From: Streptomyces sp. Ag109_O5-10
GTDB taxonomy: Bacteria > Actinomycetota > Actinomycetes > Streptomycetales > Streptomycetaceae
Assembly: GCF_900105755.1 (NCBI RefSeq)
Contig: NZ_FNTQ01000001.1
Location: forward strand, 248,001-312,000
Length of the DNA stretch: 64,000 nt
Direction of reading: 5' to 3'
The notes beneath the pieces are model-generated. The model made no database searches, was not told the DNA's origin, and worked only from the letters and a program-made list of their open reading frames with translations. This document shows positions 17,252 to 25,054 of the stretch, piece by piece (position 1 is the stretch's first letter; every line of letters begins with the position of its first letter). The position numbers were made by a program, and so were the translations under genes.

Positions 17252-18322
17252 TCAGCGATGATGCGGGCGGCCACGCTGGTACTGCTTCGGCCACGGGACG
17301 TCGTCACCGAGTACGCGGGCCGCGCGGAGCGGCCAGGTCGGGTTGCGCAGCAGTTCGCGCGCGAGCATGATCGCGTCGGCCGAGCCGTCCACGAGGATCT
17401 GATCGGCCTGCTCCGGTGCGGTGATCAGGCCGACCGCGGAGACAGGCAGGGCCGCGCCCTCGCGGACGGTTCGGGCGAAGGGCACCTGGTAGCCGGGCTC
17501 CACTTCGACACGGGCGTTGTGGACGAGCCCGCCGCTGGTGATGTCAACCAGATCGACACCGTGGGTCACCAGGTGCCGCGACAGCTCGACCGTCTCCTGC
17601 GGGGTCCACCCGCCGTCGGCCCAGTCCGTGGCCGAGAAGCGTACGAACAGGGGGCGGTCCTCCGGCCACTGCGCCCGCACGGCGTCCGTGACCTGGACCA
17701 GGAAACGGCTGCGCCCGTCGAGATCGCCTCCGTACTCGTCGCTGCGGTGGTTGGACAGGGGTGACAGGAACTGGTGCAGCAGATAGCCGTGCGCGGCGTG
17801 GATCTCCAGGACCTCGAAGCCGGCGGACAGCGCCCGCGCGGCGGCCTCGCCGAAGGCCCGGACCAGAGCGCGGATGTCGCCCACGCCGAGCTCCCGCGGA
17901 GCCGGCCACTCGCCGAATGGCAGCGGCGACGGTGCGACCGTCCGCCATCCTCCGGCATCCGGTTCGACGTACACGTCACCCTCCCAGGGCGGTGCCGTCG
18001 ACGCCTTGCGGCCGGCATGGGAGATCTGGATGCCGGCAACAGCTCCCTGCCCGTGGACGAAGTCGGTAATCCGCTTGTACGCGGCGGCCTGCCCGTCATC
18101 CCAGATGCCGGCGTCGGAAGGGGTGATCCGGCCCTCAGGCTCCACTGCGGTGGCCTCCTGCATGACCAAACCGGACCCGCCACGTGCCAGGGAGCCGAGG
18201 TGGACCAGATGCCAGTCCTGCGGGTAGCCGTCGACCGAGCTGTACTGGCACATGGGTGCCACCCAGGACCGGTTCCGGAAGGTTGTGCCGCGGAGGGTGA
18301 GCGGCGAGAAGAGACGGCTCAT
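17252..18322 (-). CDS. Old Yellow Enzyme family NADPH:flavin oxidoreductase (YqjM-like)
   Basis: 356 residues, cytosolic FMN-containing TIM barrel that reduces activated C=C bonds (enals, enones, nitro compounds) with NADPH. Seen: LTLRGTTFRNRSWVAPMCQY with the YqjM-type Cys near residue 25 that tunes the flavin, QISHAGRKAS, the substrate-binding HAAHGYLLHQFLSP motif followed by SNHRSDEYGG, and the FMN phosphate region ITAPEQADQI with MLARELLRNP. These mark the thermophilic-like/YqjM subclass. Possibly co-transcribed with the DksA-like gene downstream. The 420-bp upstream region contains an inverted repeat that may be the operator. Confidence 0.92.
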   Translation of the reverse strand: MSRLFSPLTLRGTTFRNRSWVAPMCQYSSVDGYPQDWHLVHLGSLARGGSGLVMQEATAVEPEGRITPSDAGIWDDGQAAAYKRITDFVHGQGAVAGIQISHAGRKASTAPPWEGDVYVEPDAGGWRTVAPSPLPFGEWPAPRELGVGDIRALVRAFGEAAARALSAGFEVLEIHAAHGYLLHQFLSPLSNHRSDEYGGDLDGRSRFLVQVTDAVRAQWPEDRPLFVRFSATDWADGGWTPQETVELSRHLVTHGVDLVDITSGGLVHNARVEVEPGYQVPFARTVREGAALPVSAVGLITAPEQADQILVDGSADAIMLARELLRNPTWPLRAARVLGDDVPWPKQYQRGRPHHR

Positions 18323-18741
18323 CGGAGGCCTCACAGGGGGTTGTGGGACGCCGAGTGCCCCGCAGCCGTCGAGCCGCGACCTGGGTTCCTGCGGGGCGCC
18401 CCGCACAGGGTGGAGCCCGAGTACCCCGGCCGCTCGTGGCACACACCACTTCCGCGAAACGCGTCTGAGCACCGGCTCACTTGTATTGTTCCTGGTCAAG
18501 CGATCCAGTCAGGCGATGCGTCCGCGCGCTCTTTGTTGCTCCCGCGCACCGACCCAGGGCGGGTCACTTCGCTGAGTGACTGGACTAATACACTCCGCTT
18601 GTGTTCTTTCCCGCTAGGCCAACCGCCAAGGCCAGGGGCCGAATGCGGCCCAAGCTGGCTGGCATGAAGTACCAGGTCACATGGGTTTCGAGGGGTCGGT
18701 GAAAGTCTGGCCTCGCACGTTGCAGCGTGATCGAATAGGGG
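18323..18741. other. Divergent intergenic region with an inverted repeat
   Basis: No gene is supported in this 419-bp space between the leftward flavin oxidoreductase and the rightward acetyltransferase. At 18563-18580 the sequence GTCACTTCGCTGAGTGAC forms an exact 6-bp inverted repeat around a 6-bp spacer, beside TAATAC at 18585-18592, a possible -10 element. It is a candidate operator for the flavin oxidoreductase promoter. Confidence 0.5.
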
Positions 18742-19299
18742 ATGACATCGTTCTGGACTGGCAAGCGGGTACGTCTGCGCGGTATCGAGCCCGAAGACTG
18801 GACGGAGTTCATGCGCTTCGCCGTGGAAGAGGAGCGGTTGGGAGACCTCCTGCGACCGCCCCGCTCCGCCGAGAGCTTCCGTACATGGGCGAAGGAGCAG
18901 GCCGTTGCCAAGTCCGATGGCGACAGCTTCAGGTTGGCAATCGAAGCCGTCGACACGGGTGACATAGTCGGTGCTGTCGGGTCGCCCCACGCTGATCCAC
19001 GTGCGGGCTGGTTCGAATACGGCATCACGATGGGCGCTGAACATCGGCGCAAAGGTCTCGCGGCAGAAGCCGTGGTCATGCTGCTGCGCTTCATGTTCGA
19101 AGAGCGCCGCTATCACAGGTGTCAGGCGCGGATCTTCGCACATAACGAGGCATCGCTGGCACTTCATCGACGGCTCGGCTTTGTCGAGGAGGGCCGTCTC
19201 AGAGATCACGTGTTCTTTGCCGGTCGGCACCACGATCTGGTCATGATGGGCATCCTCGCTGACGAGTTTGCCCAGCTCCACTCGGTGAGTGAACGGTAA
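18742..19299 (+). CDS. GNAT-family N-acetyltransferase (RimJ/RimL-like)
   Basis: 185 residues, cytosolic, transferring an acetyl group from acetyl-CoA to an amine. Starts RVRLRGIEPEDWTEFMRFAV, typical of the RimJ/L type; the acetyl-CoA pyrophosphate loop is GITMGAEHRRKGLAAEAVV (Q/R-x-x-G-x-A as HRRKGLA), and the C-terminal NEASLALHRRLGFVEEGRLR with DHVFFAGRHHDLVMMGIL completes the fold. ATG 18742 follows AGGGG. It stands alone; the substrate is not deducible. Confidence 0.9.
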   Translation: MTSFWTGKRVRLRGIEPEDWTEFMRFAVEEERLGDLLRPPRSAESFRTWAKEQAVAKSDGDSFRLAIEAVDTGDIVGAVGSPHADPRAGWFEYGITMGAEHRRKGLAAEAVVMLLRFMFEERRYHRCQARIFAHNEASLALHRRLGFVEEGRLRDHVFFAGRHHDLVMMGILADEFAQLHSVSER

Positions 19300-19444
19300 G
19301 CCGGCCCGCAGGTCACACGTCGAACCCTGCTCGGACTTGGTCGGCCATTTCGCAGTTCAGCGGACGTGATGGCGGTCTCCGTCGGATCCTGTGCTCCGTC
19401 ACAGAGTGGCTCAGCACGAAGGCCGTGGTCGTGGGCCTGGAGCA

Positions 19445-20053
19445 TCATGGCGTCCTGCGGGATGCGTTCGCGGAACTGTCACAATTGGGGTCGGAGCTGT
19501 ACGCGTGTCTGACCGTCCGGGGCGACGCGTTGTTCGAGTTGTGAGACGCCCTGCTGTGCACCGACGAGCCGGTGCGGACGCTGATCGACCTGGCACTCAC
19601 CCCGGAACACCGTCGTGGACACGGGGCTTTGTACGGCGGACTCAACCACGGACGGATCGACCTCGTCCGGCCGCGTCGGGCACTGGTCGAGGTGTCGTTG
19701 CCGAGGGCAGCGGACGGTCGTCTCGTGCTGGCGGTGGATGTCTCGCCGTGGTTGCGTCCAGACGCCAACACGTGTGCTACCCGGGCCTTTTGCCACACGT
19801 TCGGTCGGGGGGAGGGGCAAGCATCAGATGGTGCCGGGTTGGCCGTACTCGGTGGTCGCTGCGTCGGAGGACCGGCCGCACGTCTTGGACGGAGGTGCTG
19901 GACGCGGTCCGCTTGGAGCCAGGAGCCGATGTCGCCGCGCTGACCACGGTGGAGGTCCGCGAGGTCGTCGAGCGGCCGGTCGCCGCCGGCCAGTGGCGGC
20001 CGGGTGACCCCGGGGTCCTGGTCGTGCAGGACGCGGGATACGACGCTCCGCGC
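19445..20053 (+). pseudogene. IS701-family transposase remnant
   Basis: Reads LSQLGSELYACLTVRGDALF then an in-frame TGA (19542-19544), DALLCTDEPVRTLIDLALTP, GHGALYGGLNHGRIDLVRPR, VLAVDVSPWLRPDANTC, FCHTFGRGEG, then a frameshift to KHQMVPGWPYSVVAA and another to LVVQDAGYDAPR, where it breaks off. This is the N-terminal half of the large actinobacterial IS701-type transposase. The second half is missing and replaced by a piece of a different transposase. Confidence 0.8.
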
Positions 20054-20091
20054 AGTGCCCACCGTCGCCGGCGGCGGAGCGGGATCGGGGA

Positions 20092-20271
20092 AAGGAGTTT
20101 GCCTGGCTGCACGGCTTCCGTCGCCTGCGTATCCGCTGGGAAAGGCGAGCCGGCATCCACGAAGCGTTCCTCAAACTCGCCCGCTGCCACATCACTGATC
20201 GGCAGCTCAGGGCGTTGCGCTGGCACTGGAACCGCTGGGCACTTCATAGATGTCCGTGGCTCATGCCATGA
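20092..20271 (+). pseudogene. IS5-family transposase C-terminal fragment
   Basis: 60 codons to a normal stop: KEFAWLHGFRRLRIRWERRA then GIHEAFLKLARCHITDRQLR, the unmistakable end of IS5-type (IS1647-like) transposases with the RRxRIRWERRxDxHxAFL block. It abuts the IS701 fragment after a 38-bp junction. No terminal repeat or N-terminal part remains. Confidence 0.8.
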
Positions 20272-20344
20272 TCCGGCGGTTCGGTCCCGCTGTGGAGTTG
20301 GCGGACCGTCGAGGAGAGATGCGACTGGAGGCGGTGGTGCCTGC

Positions 20345-20641
20345 TCAGTCGTTGGTTTGTTCGCCGACGAGGAATCCTTCGGCCCAGTGGGTTTGACCCA
20401 CGGTGTACTCGTGCACGTGGAAGCCGTTGGGATGATCCCTGAATCCGGGTAGGGTGCGCGCCTGCTCGATGCGCTGTTCCGCCCGTTGCCGACTCGAGTA
20501 GAGGCCGAGGAACGTGAAGCTGTCCTCGTTGTCGTCCCAGAAGAGCGGTTCGCCGTCTTCCATGAAGTCGACGGTGGTGGGAGCGCCGGGCTCGTCCGCG
20601 AAGTGATGCCTGTGCACCAGGAGGTAGAGCGTCCGGTCCAT
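20345..20641 (-). CDS. DUF7336-like small protein, copy 2 of a tandem pair
   Basis: 98 residues, no signal or membrane segment. YLLVHRHHFADEPGAPTTVD, FTFLGLYSSRQRAEQRIEQA, LPGFRDHPNGFHVHEYTVGQ and HWAEGFLVGE follow the pattern of a small alpha/beta domain (DUF7336-like): a vocal YxLxHxxxF strand, GxYSSxxxAExxI helix, LPGFRDxPxxFxIxxYxxxxxxWxEGF end. It is closely related along its whole length to the upstream gene, and its ATG overlaps that gene's stop (TGATG), so the two are translated together. Function unknown; such proteins often occur as pairs, possibly in regulation or immunity. Confidence 0.72.
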   Translation of the reverse strand: MDRTLYLLVHRHHFADEPGAPTTVDFMEDGEPLFWDDNEDSFTFLGLYSSRQRAEQRIEQARTLPGFRDHPNGFHVHEYTVGQTHWAEGFLVGEQTND

Positions 20642-20952
20642 CAGTCTCGCCTACGCCCTTCGGGGTACACCGTGACGAACCCCTGGTTCCACAAGTCCTC
20701 GTCCACGCCCACGGGTGCGATCTCGAAACAATCGGGTTCGTCCCGGAACCCTGGAAGCTTCCTGGAGATCTCCCGCTGTCTCTCCGCGACTGCCTGGTCC
20801 GGATAGATGCCGATGATTCTCCATTCCTCCTCGTTCAGGTGGATGGTGCCGTCCGCATCGAGATGGATGACCCGTTCGTCCTGTTCCACCGCGAGATGGC
20901 GCGCGTGCCACAGGACATAGAGATTGCCGTCAGGTTCGCGTTCGCCTGTCAT
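20641..20952 (-). CDS. DUF7336-like small protein, copy 1 of a tandem pair
   Basis: 103 residues from ATG 20952. NLYVLWHARHLAVEQDERVI, WRIIGIYPDQAVAERQREIS, KLPGFRDEPDCFEIAPVGVD and LWNQGFVTVYPEGRR correspond block by block to the following gene, showing a tandem duplication. The central loop differs: here IHLNEEEW, in copy 2 FWDDNEDSF. First gene of a two-gene operon; the 290-bp upstream space is otherwise empty and must carry the promoter. Confidence 0.72.
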   Translation of the reverse strand: MTGEREPDGNLYVLWHARHLAVEQDERVIHLDADGTIHLNEEEWRIIGIYPDQAVAERQREISRKLPGFRDEPDCFEIAPVGVDEDLWNQGFVTVYPEGRRRD

Positions 20953-21244
20953 GGCGGGAATTTTCCCCTGCAGGTGTGAGGCTCGGGGGCGGCAGAATTC
21001 GCCCCCCATAATGTGTCCGGTGGGTGATCGGAAACGTGAAGAGTGCTTTTGTGCTGCAATGATGGGAATTGTCTAGGGTCGTGTTGGCCGCAGGGAAAGA
21101 AGCACTCTCCAGGTGAAGAAGCGTATCCGGTCGTACGCACCCGCGTGTCCTCATCGAGGGCGGCGGCCTGGCGGTGGTCTCGCAGGCCGGGAGCGTGCTG
21201 CGGGTTTGGCTTCGGCGTTGTTCCGTGAGCGGTGGACTGGACGT

Positions 21245-21940
21245 TCAGACCTCTTCGTTCCTCAGCGGTGCGCTGTGCCAGCGGCCAAAGGCGCGGCGAT
21301 GGTGCCTGGGCAACTCGGCGCGGCCGGTGGCCCAGAGCAGGGTGGGCCACCGGTCGGTATCCCTGGGCGCTTCGGGGAACAGCCGGGCCAGGGCTCGGTC
21401 ACACAGGTCGGCGGGTGGAGCCCAGGGCAGGGCGAGGCCGGCAGCCACGTCATGGGTGTGTACCAAGGTCTCCACCACCCCCATCGCGGCGAAGCCCTCC
21501 GGGTCCGACACCCCGTAGGCGTGGAAGGCGCGGACCTGCGGAGAAACCGTCCGGACCATGGCCGTCAGAAGTCCGCAGCCGGCCTCCAGCACTTGCAGCA
21601 GCCCCTCAGGGCCGACGGCACGGTCAACGAACACCACGTTCGGCGGCCCGTCGGGCCGGTCACGCTGCCAGCGAAGTGGCACGAAACTGTTCAACGGAGG
21701 ACGGGCCGGTGCGAGTTGGACCGCGTAGGCGAAAAGCCCGTCAGCCATGTGTTCCAGGGTCTCCCAACAGTCCCACGCCAAGTCTCCGGCCCGGACACTC
21801 CAGTCCGCTGCGAGCGCGTCTGCCAGCGTCGCTACTGCCGTTCGCACGGCCTGCTCGACATCTGCCGCCGTGACGGGCCCAGGCGTCGACTCGGGTGCTG
21901 TCAGCGATCCGTCGTCGCCCATTACGTGATCTTGTGACAT
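21245..21940 (-). CDS. DinB-like (mycothiol-dependent transferase superfamily) protein
   Basis: 231 residues. Helical throughout; two histidine positions of the DinB metal site are visible in WETLEHMADGLFAYAVQLA and GVVETLVHTHDVAAGLALPW, and the N-terminal TAADVEQAVRTAVATLADAL plays the first helix. The (V/A)VExxxHxxDVAxGLxxPW block is common in actinobacterial maleylpyruvate-isomerase-like proteins. Substrate unknown. It starts 24 residues before the first helix with MSQDHVMGDDGS; a shorter start at the internal ATG (residue 7) is possible. Confidence 0.75.
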   Translation of the reverse strand: MSQDHVMGDDGSLTAPESTPGPVTAADVEQAVRTAVATLADALAADWSVRAGDLAWDCWETLEHMADGLFAYAVQLAPARPPLNSFVPLRWQRDRPDGPPNVVFVDRAVGPEGLLQVLEAGCGLLTAMVRTVSPQVRAFHAYGVSDPEGFAAMGVVETLVHTHDVAAGLALPWAPPADLCDRALARLFPEAPRDTDRWPTLLWATGRAELPRHHRRAFGRWHSAPLRNEEV

Positions 21941-22050
21941 GGGCTGACGCTACCGGACTCCCAGGCAAGGTCAGGCCAGCACAAGGCGGCCGGCGTCCGA
22001 CAGCGGCGATGCTGTGGCTAGTCGGCGCGGGATATGGTCAACTCGCCAAC

Positions 22051-22521
22051 GTGGACACCGTCTTGGCCAGCGTGGTAGCCGTCGCCGGCACGCTGATCGG
22101 CTCACTGAGCACTTATCTCTTCCAGCGCAGAACCACCGAGCACGCGGACGCCGTGGCACGGCAAGAACGTTTGCGGCAGGAGCGTCTGGCCGCCTACAGC
22201 GGATACGCCGGCGCCGTCACGGAACTCAAACGTGGCGTCATCACGCTGTGGTTCCGCCGAAGGGCATCCCCCCGCAACGAGGACGCCTACATGGCCGCAC
22301 AGCTGGAGAGCGACCGGCTAGGAGCTGCGGCTGAAGCCGCCGCCTTCCATCTCCATCTGGTGGCAGACGACCCAGCACTCCGGCAATTGATGGACGCCGT
22401 ATCCGCCAAGATCGACGCAATCGGCGAGGCCGATGACCGGCAACTGCTCATCAGACTCGAAAACGAGTTCGAACTTACGGTGCGTGCGTTCTTGCAAGCG
22501 GCTGCCCAGCGGATCCGCTGA
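22051..22521 (+). CDS. Small protein with one N-terminal membrane helix and a helical cytosolic domain
   Basis: 156 residues from GTG 22051. LASVVAVAGTLIGSLSTYLF is a single membrane-spanning helix, followed by basic QRRTTEHADAVARQERLRQE (a membrane-to-coil junction, coiled-coil-like) and helices up to the end, with a conserved-looking LAAYSGYAGAVTELKRGVI. Such proteins are widespread in streptomycetes without assigned function. An alternative start at ATG 22009 would add LWLVGAGYGQLA before the helix. Divergent from the DinB-like gene. Confidence 0.7.
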   Translation: MDTVLASVVAVAGTLIGSLSTYLFQRRTTEHADAVARQERLRQERLAAYSGYAGAVTELKRGVITLWFRRRASPRNEDAYMAAQLESDRLGAAAEAAAFHLHLVADDPALRQLMDAVSAKIDAIGEADDRQLLIRLENEFELTVRAFLQAAAQRIR

Positions 22522-22551
22522 TCGCCGGGCCCGGTCCGTTGGGTCCGGGCC

Positions 22552-22682
22552 CGGGTCGAGCACGTCTTCTCGCGGATGAAGACGTGGAAGATCCCGCGCG
22601 ACTGCCGCTTGCGTGCGGAGCCGGAGTGCACCACGCCATGGTCGGCGTCGCACGGCTCCACAACCCTGCTCTCAGCGGATGA
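22552..22682 (+). pseudogene. IS5-family (DDE superfamily) transposase C-terminal fragment
   Basis: RVEHVFSRMKTWKIPRDCRL then, after a one-base shift, GAGVHHAMVGVARLHNPAL and a stop. VEHxFxRMKTWKIxRDCR and the GVHHAMxGIARLHN end are those of IS5-type transposases of actinomycetes (a different subgroup from the fragment at 20092). Confidence 0.75.
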
Positions 22683-22699
22683 GCTGGTCCCACCTCACT

Positions 22700-23055
22700 G
22701 AGAAACTCCGCACGTCCGCACGGCGTCATGACGCCGTGCGGCGAGGTGGAGACGGTGGCTACCTCGTCGTTCTCCGGCAGGCCGTGGCCTTCGGCAACAC
22801 ACAGGCGACGGTGACCTCCACCGGATGGGTCGCGTGGGGGCCGACCCCGCCCATCGCCGCGACGATCGGGGCCTTGTCCGCCAGTGACCAGCACCGTCCC
22901 GCCGCGTTCGTGAACTGAACCTCGACCACTCCGCGCCACGGCTCATCATCCACCCAACGGACCGCCTCACAACGCAGCTCAAAACACGTACGCCCTTGCA
23001 GCCGAACGAGGTCAACACTCAGCGCCGGTATGCCGCGACGCGCCAGCTGTCGACG
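22700..23055 (-). pseudogene. Hypothetical protein remnant
   Basis: The minus strand holds a coding-like frame: LARRGIPALSVDLVRLQ, GRTCFELRCEAVRWVDDEPW, RGVVEVQFTNAAGRCWSLAD and KAPIVAAMGGVGPHATHPVE up to a stop at 22759, and in the next frame VATVSTSPHGVMTPCGRAEF. The pieces fit one small beta-rich protein with a frameshift near 22770. There is no good start codon upstream because a stop lies just before the IS4-like element; the element may have removed the 5' end. The protein family is not recognised. Confidence 0.35.
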
Positions 23056-23094
23056 TACGGACAGCCTTTAGCAGCAATGCCGTTGCGTTAGCTC

Positions 23095-24309
23095 GTGGGC
23101 GTACGCTGTTGTGCAGTGTTCCCGGGGGTGGTTCGGGTGTCTGCGGATGTCGGCGAGTTATCAGGCTTGGGTTTGCTGACCTGGGTGTACCCGTCCGGTC
23201 TGGTGGATCGTGCAGTGGCCGCGTGCGGTCGTGCGGAACAGCGCAGGCGCCTGCTGCCGGCCCGGCTGATGGTGTATTTCGTGCTCGGGCTGGCCCTGTT
23301 CTCGCCGGCGCCGTATCTGGACGTGATGAGGCATCTGGTCGAGGGCCTGCGTGGCCAGGGCCTGCTGGGTGACTGGCGCATTCCGGCGAAATCGTCACTG
23401 TTCCGGGCCCGTCAGCGGCTGGGTCCCGAGCCGCTGCGGGTCCTGTTCACCACGACCGCGAAACCGATGGGCACCGAGGGAACTCCGGGGGCGTTCTGGC
23501 GGGGGCTGCGGCTACTGGCAGTGGACGGGACCTGCTGGGACGTTGCCGACAGCGCGGCCAACGAGGCTGCCTTCGGCCGCCCCGGAAACAGCCGCGGCCA
23601 CGACAAGAGTTCCTTTCCCCAAGTACGGATGGCCTGCTTGATCGAGGTGGGCACGCACCTCGTGCTGGACGCCGAGCTGGCCGGCTGCCGCACTGGGGAA
23701 GTCACCCTCGTAAGCCGCCTGCCCCGCTCCTGCGGGCCGGGACAACTCGTGCTGGCCGACAGGGAGTTCCTCGGTGTGCCGTTGTGGCGGGCCTTCACCG
23801 CTACCGGCGCCGACCTGTTATGGAGGGTGCCGGCCAACCGGGTCCTGCCCGTTGACCGGATCCTGCGGGACGGATCCTGGCTCTCCCGCATCCACGCTCA
23901 CACCGATCCCGCGCACACCGACCCGGTCACGGTGCGGGTGCTGGCCTACCAGCTGAACGGCACCGGCCACGCGGGCGAGGACTACCGGCTGGTGACCAGC
24001 CTGCTCGATGCCCGCCGCCATCCCGCCCGCCAGCTGGCCGCGCTGTATCAGGAGCGCTGGGAGGCGGAAGCCGTTTTCGCCGAGCTCAAGACGCATCAAC
24101 GCGGAGCCCGCGTGGTGATCAGCAGCAAAACACCAGAAGGTGTCCTGCAGCAGATCTGGGCACATCTGCTGGTCCACCACGCGCTACGCGAGCTGATGGT
24201 GAGAACCGCCGCCACCCGGAGTCTGGATCCCGACCAGGTCTCCTTCACTGAGACCTTGCGCTCTGCCCGGCGCAGCGTGACCGTCACGCCGGGCAGTTTT
24301 TCCCCCTGA
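23095..24309 (+). CDS. IS4-family transposase (zero-frame part)
   Basis: 404 residues from GTG 23095. N-terminal ARLMVYFVLGLALFSPAPYL is typical of this group. Catalytic residues: Asp in LAVDGTCWDVAD, Asp in LVLADREFLGVPLW, and the YREK signature of IS4 in YQERWEAEAVFAELK with the third acidic residue. The frame stops at TGA 24307 after GSFSP, but the following 70 codons in the +1 frame (24308-24517: DLLVRALVLLQHDLLERLLP, KRKMSNYRLKRAEHH, RIKRPKPADP) look like the normal C-terminus of these transposases. Either a frameshift mutation or programmed slippage joins them. Confidence 0.92.
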   Translation: MGVRCCAVFPGVVRVSADVGELSGLGLLTWVYPSGLVDRAVAACGRAEQRRRLLPARLMVYFVLGLALFSPAPYLDVMRHLVEGLRGQGLLGDWRIPAKSSLFRARQRLGPEPLRVLFTTTAKPMGTEGTPGAFWRGLRLLAVDGTCWDVADSAANEAAFGRPGNSRGHDKSSFPQVRMACLIEVGTHLVLDAELAGCRTGEVTLVSRLPRSCGPGQLVLADREFLGVPLWRAFTATGADLLWRVPANRVLPVDRILRDGSWLSRIHAHTDPAHTDPVTVRVLAYQLNGTGHAGEDYRLVTSLLDARRHPARQLAALYQERWEAEAVFAELKTHQRGARVVISSKTPEGVLQQIWAHLLVHHALRELMVRTAATRSLDPDQVSFTETLRSARRSVTVTPGSFSP

Positions 24310-24517
24310 CCTGCTGGTGAGAGCGCTCGTCCTGCTCCAGCATGACCTGCTGGAACGACTCCTGCCGCACAGACGCCTGCGCAGCCAGCCTCGCGTCGTC
24401 AAACGCAAGATGTCCAACTACCGCCTCAAACGGGCCGAACACCACACCTGGCCCCAGCCCACCCGCACCGGAACCCGAGCAGTGCGCATCAAACGACCCA
24501 AACCCGCCGACCCATAA
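24302..24517 (+). other. Possible +1 frameshift site and C-terminal extension of the IS4-family transposase
   Basis: The sequence TTTTTCCCCCTGAC places five C before the stop codon TGA. A ribosome on the last CCC could slip by +1 onto CCT and continue with GAC CTG CTG, producing a C-terminus of 70 more residues, rich in Arg/Lys and ending at TAA 24515-24517. CCC followed by TGA resembles known +1 shift-prone codon pairs. An ordinary one-base mutation in this copy is the simpler alternative. Confidence 0.5.
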
Positions 24518-24679
24518 AGCAACGGCATTGCCTTTAGCAGTGCTTCGTTACGTCGGGTGATCCCTCCTGGTGGTGGGATCTTTGGTGGTATGAGGCCGGG
24601 GGGTCGAGCGGCTCCGCGTGACTTGTCGGAGTGCGTTGCCGATGTGTTCGCATCGGTGTCGCGGCGGGATCGGCGGCGT

Positions 24680-25015
24680 TGGGGTGAGCGCCGGCGAGGA
24701 GATCACCGCGCGGCTGGTGCGCGAGTTCGCCAAGCGGGGCGAGGTGGTCGTCGCCACCACGGTGAAAGCCACCATGGGCCCCGCGGCCAACGCCGGCGGT
24801 CTGTCCCGGGCGGCGATCCTCACCCGGGTGGACGAGAGTCTGGGTCAACTGGGCACTGACCACGTCGAAGGTCAGCAGGGGCCGTTACCTCGGGGAGTCC
24901 TCGATGTGGACCTGGCGGACCCGGTGTGCCTCCATGCAGCACCAGTACAACCTGCTGCCCCCGGCCAGGCCCACGGCATCGGCGTCCGGTGCGCCGGTGC
25001 CGGCGGCGCTTCGTT
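24680..25015 (+). pseudogene. Decayed aldo/keto reductase
   Basis: One frame gives GEEITARLVREFAKRGEVVV, ATTVKATMGPAANAGGLSRA and ILTRVDESLGQLGTDHV, the beta-3/alpha-3 part of AKR enzymes (normally VxATKVxGxMG... GLSRxxILxxVDxSLxRLGTDYVDLY; the catalytic Lys is here VK). Further on LGESSMWTWRTR and ASMQHQYNLL represent YIGASSMWAWQF and VSMQxxYNLL from the middle of the barrel. Start, catalytic Tyr and C-terminus are missing, and internal stretches are deleted. Confidence 0.65.
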
Positions 25016-25054
25016 CGGGCGGGTTCGTTCGGTTCAGATGATGCCGGGGGCCCG

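Larger units (their letters stand above)
23075..24530 (+). mobile_element. IS4-family insertion sequence with 10-bp target duplication
   Basis: 1456 bp. Inverted termini CAATGCCGTTGCGTTA (left) and, as complement, CAATGCCGTTGCTTTA (right), 15 of 16 matching. It is flanked by the exact direct repeat CCTTTAGCAG (23065-23074 and 24531-24540). Encodes one transposase gene in two overlapping frames. The perfect target duplication shows a fairly recent insertion, into a spot already holding decayed genes. Confidence 0.9.
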
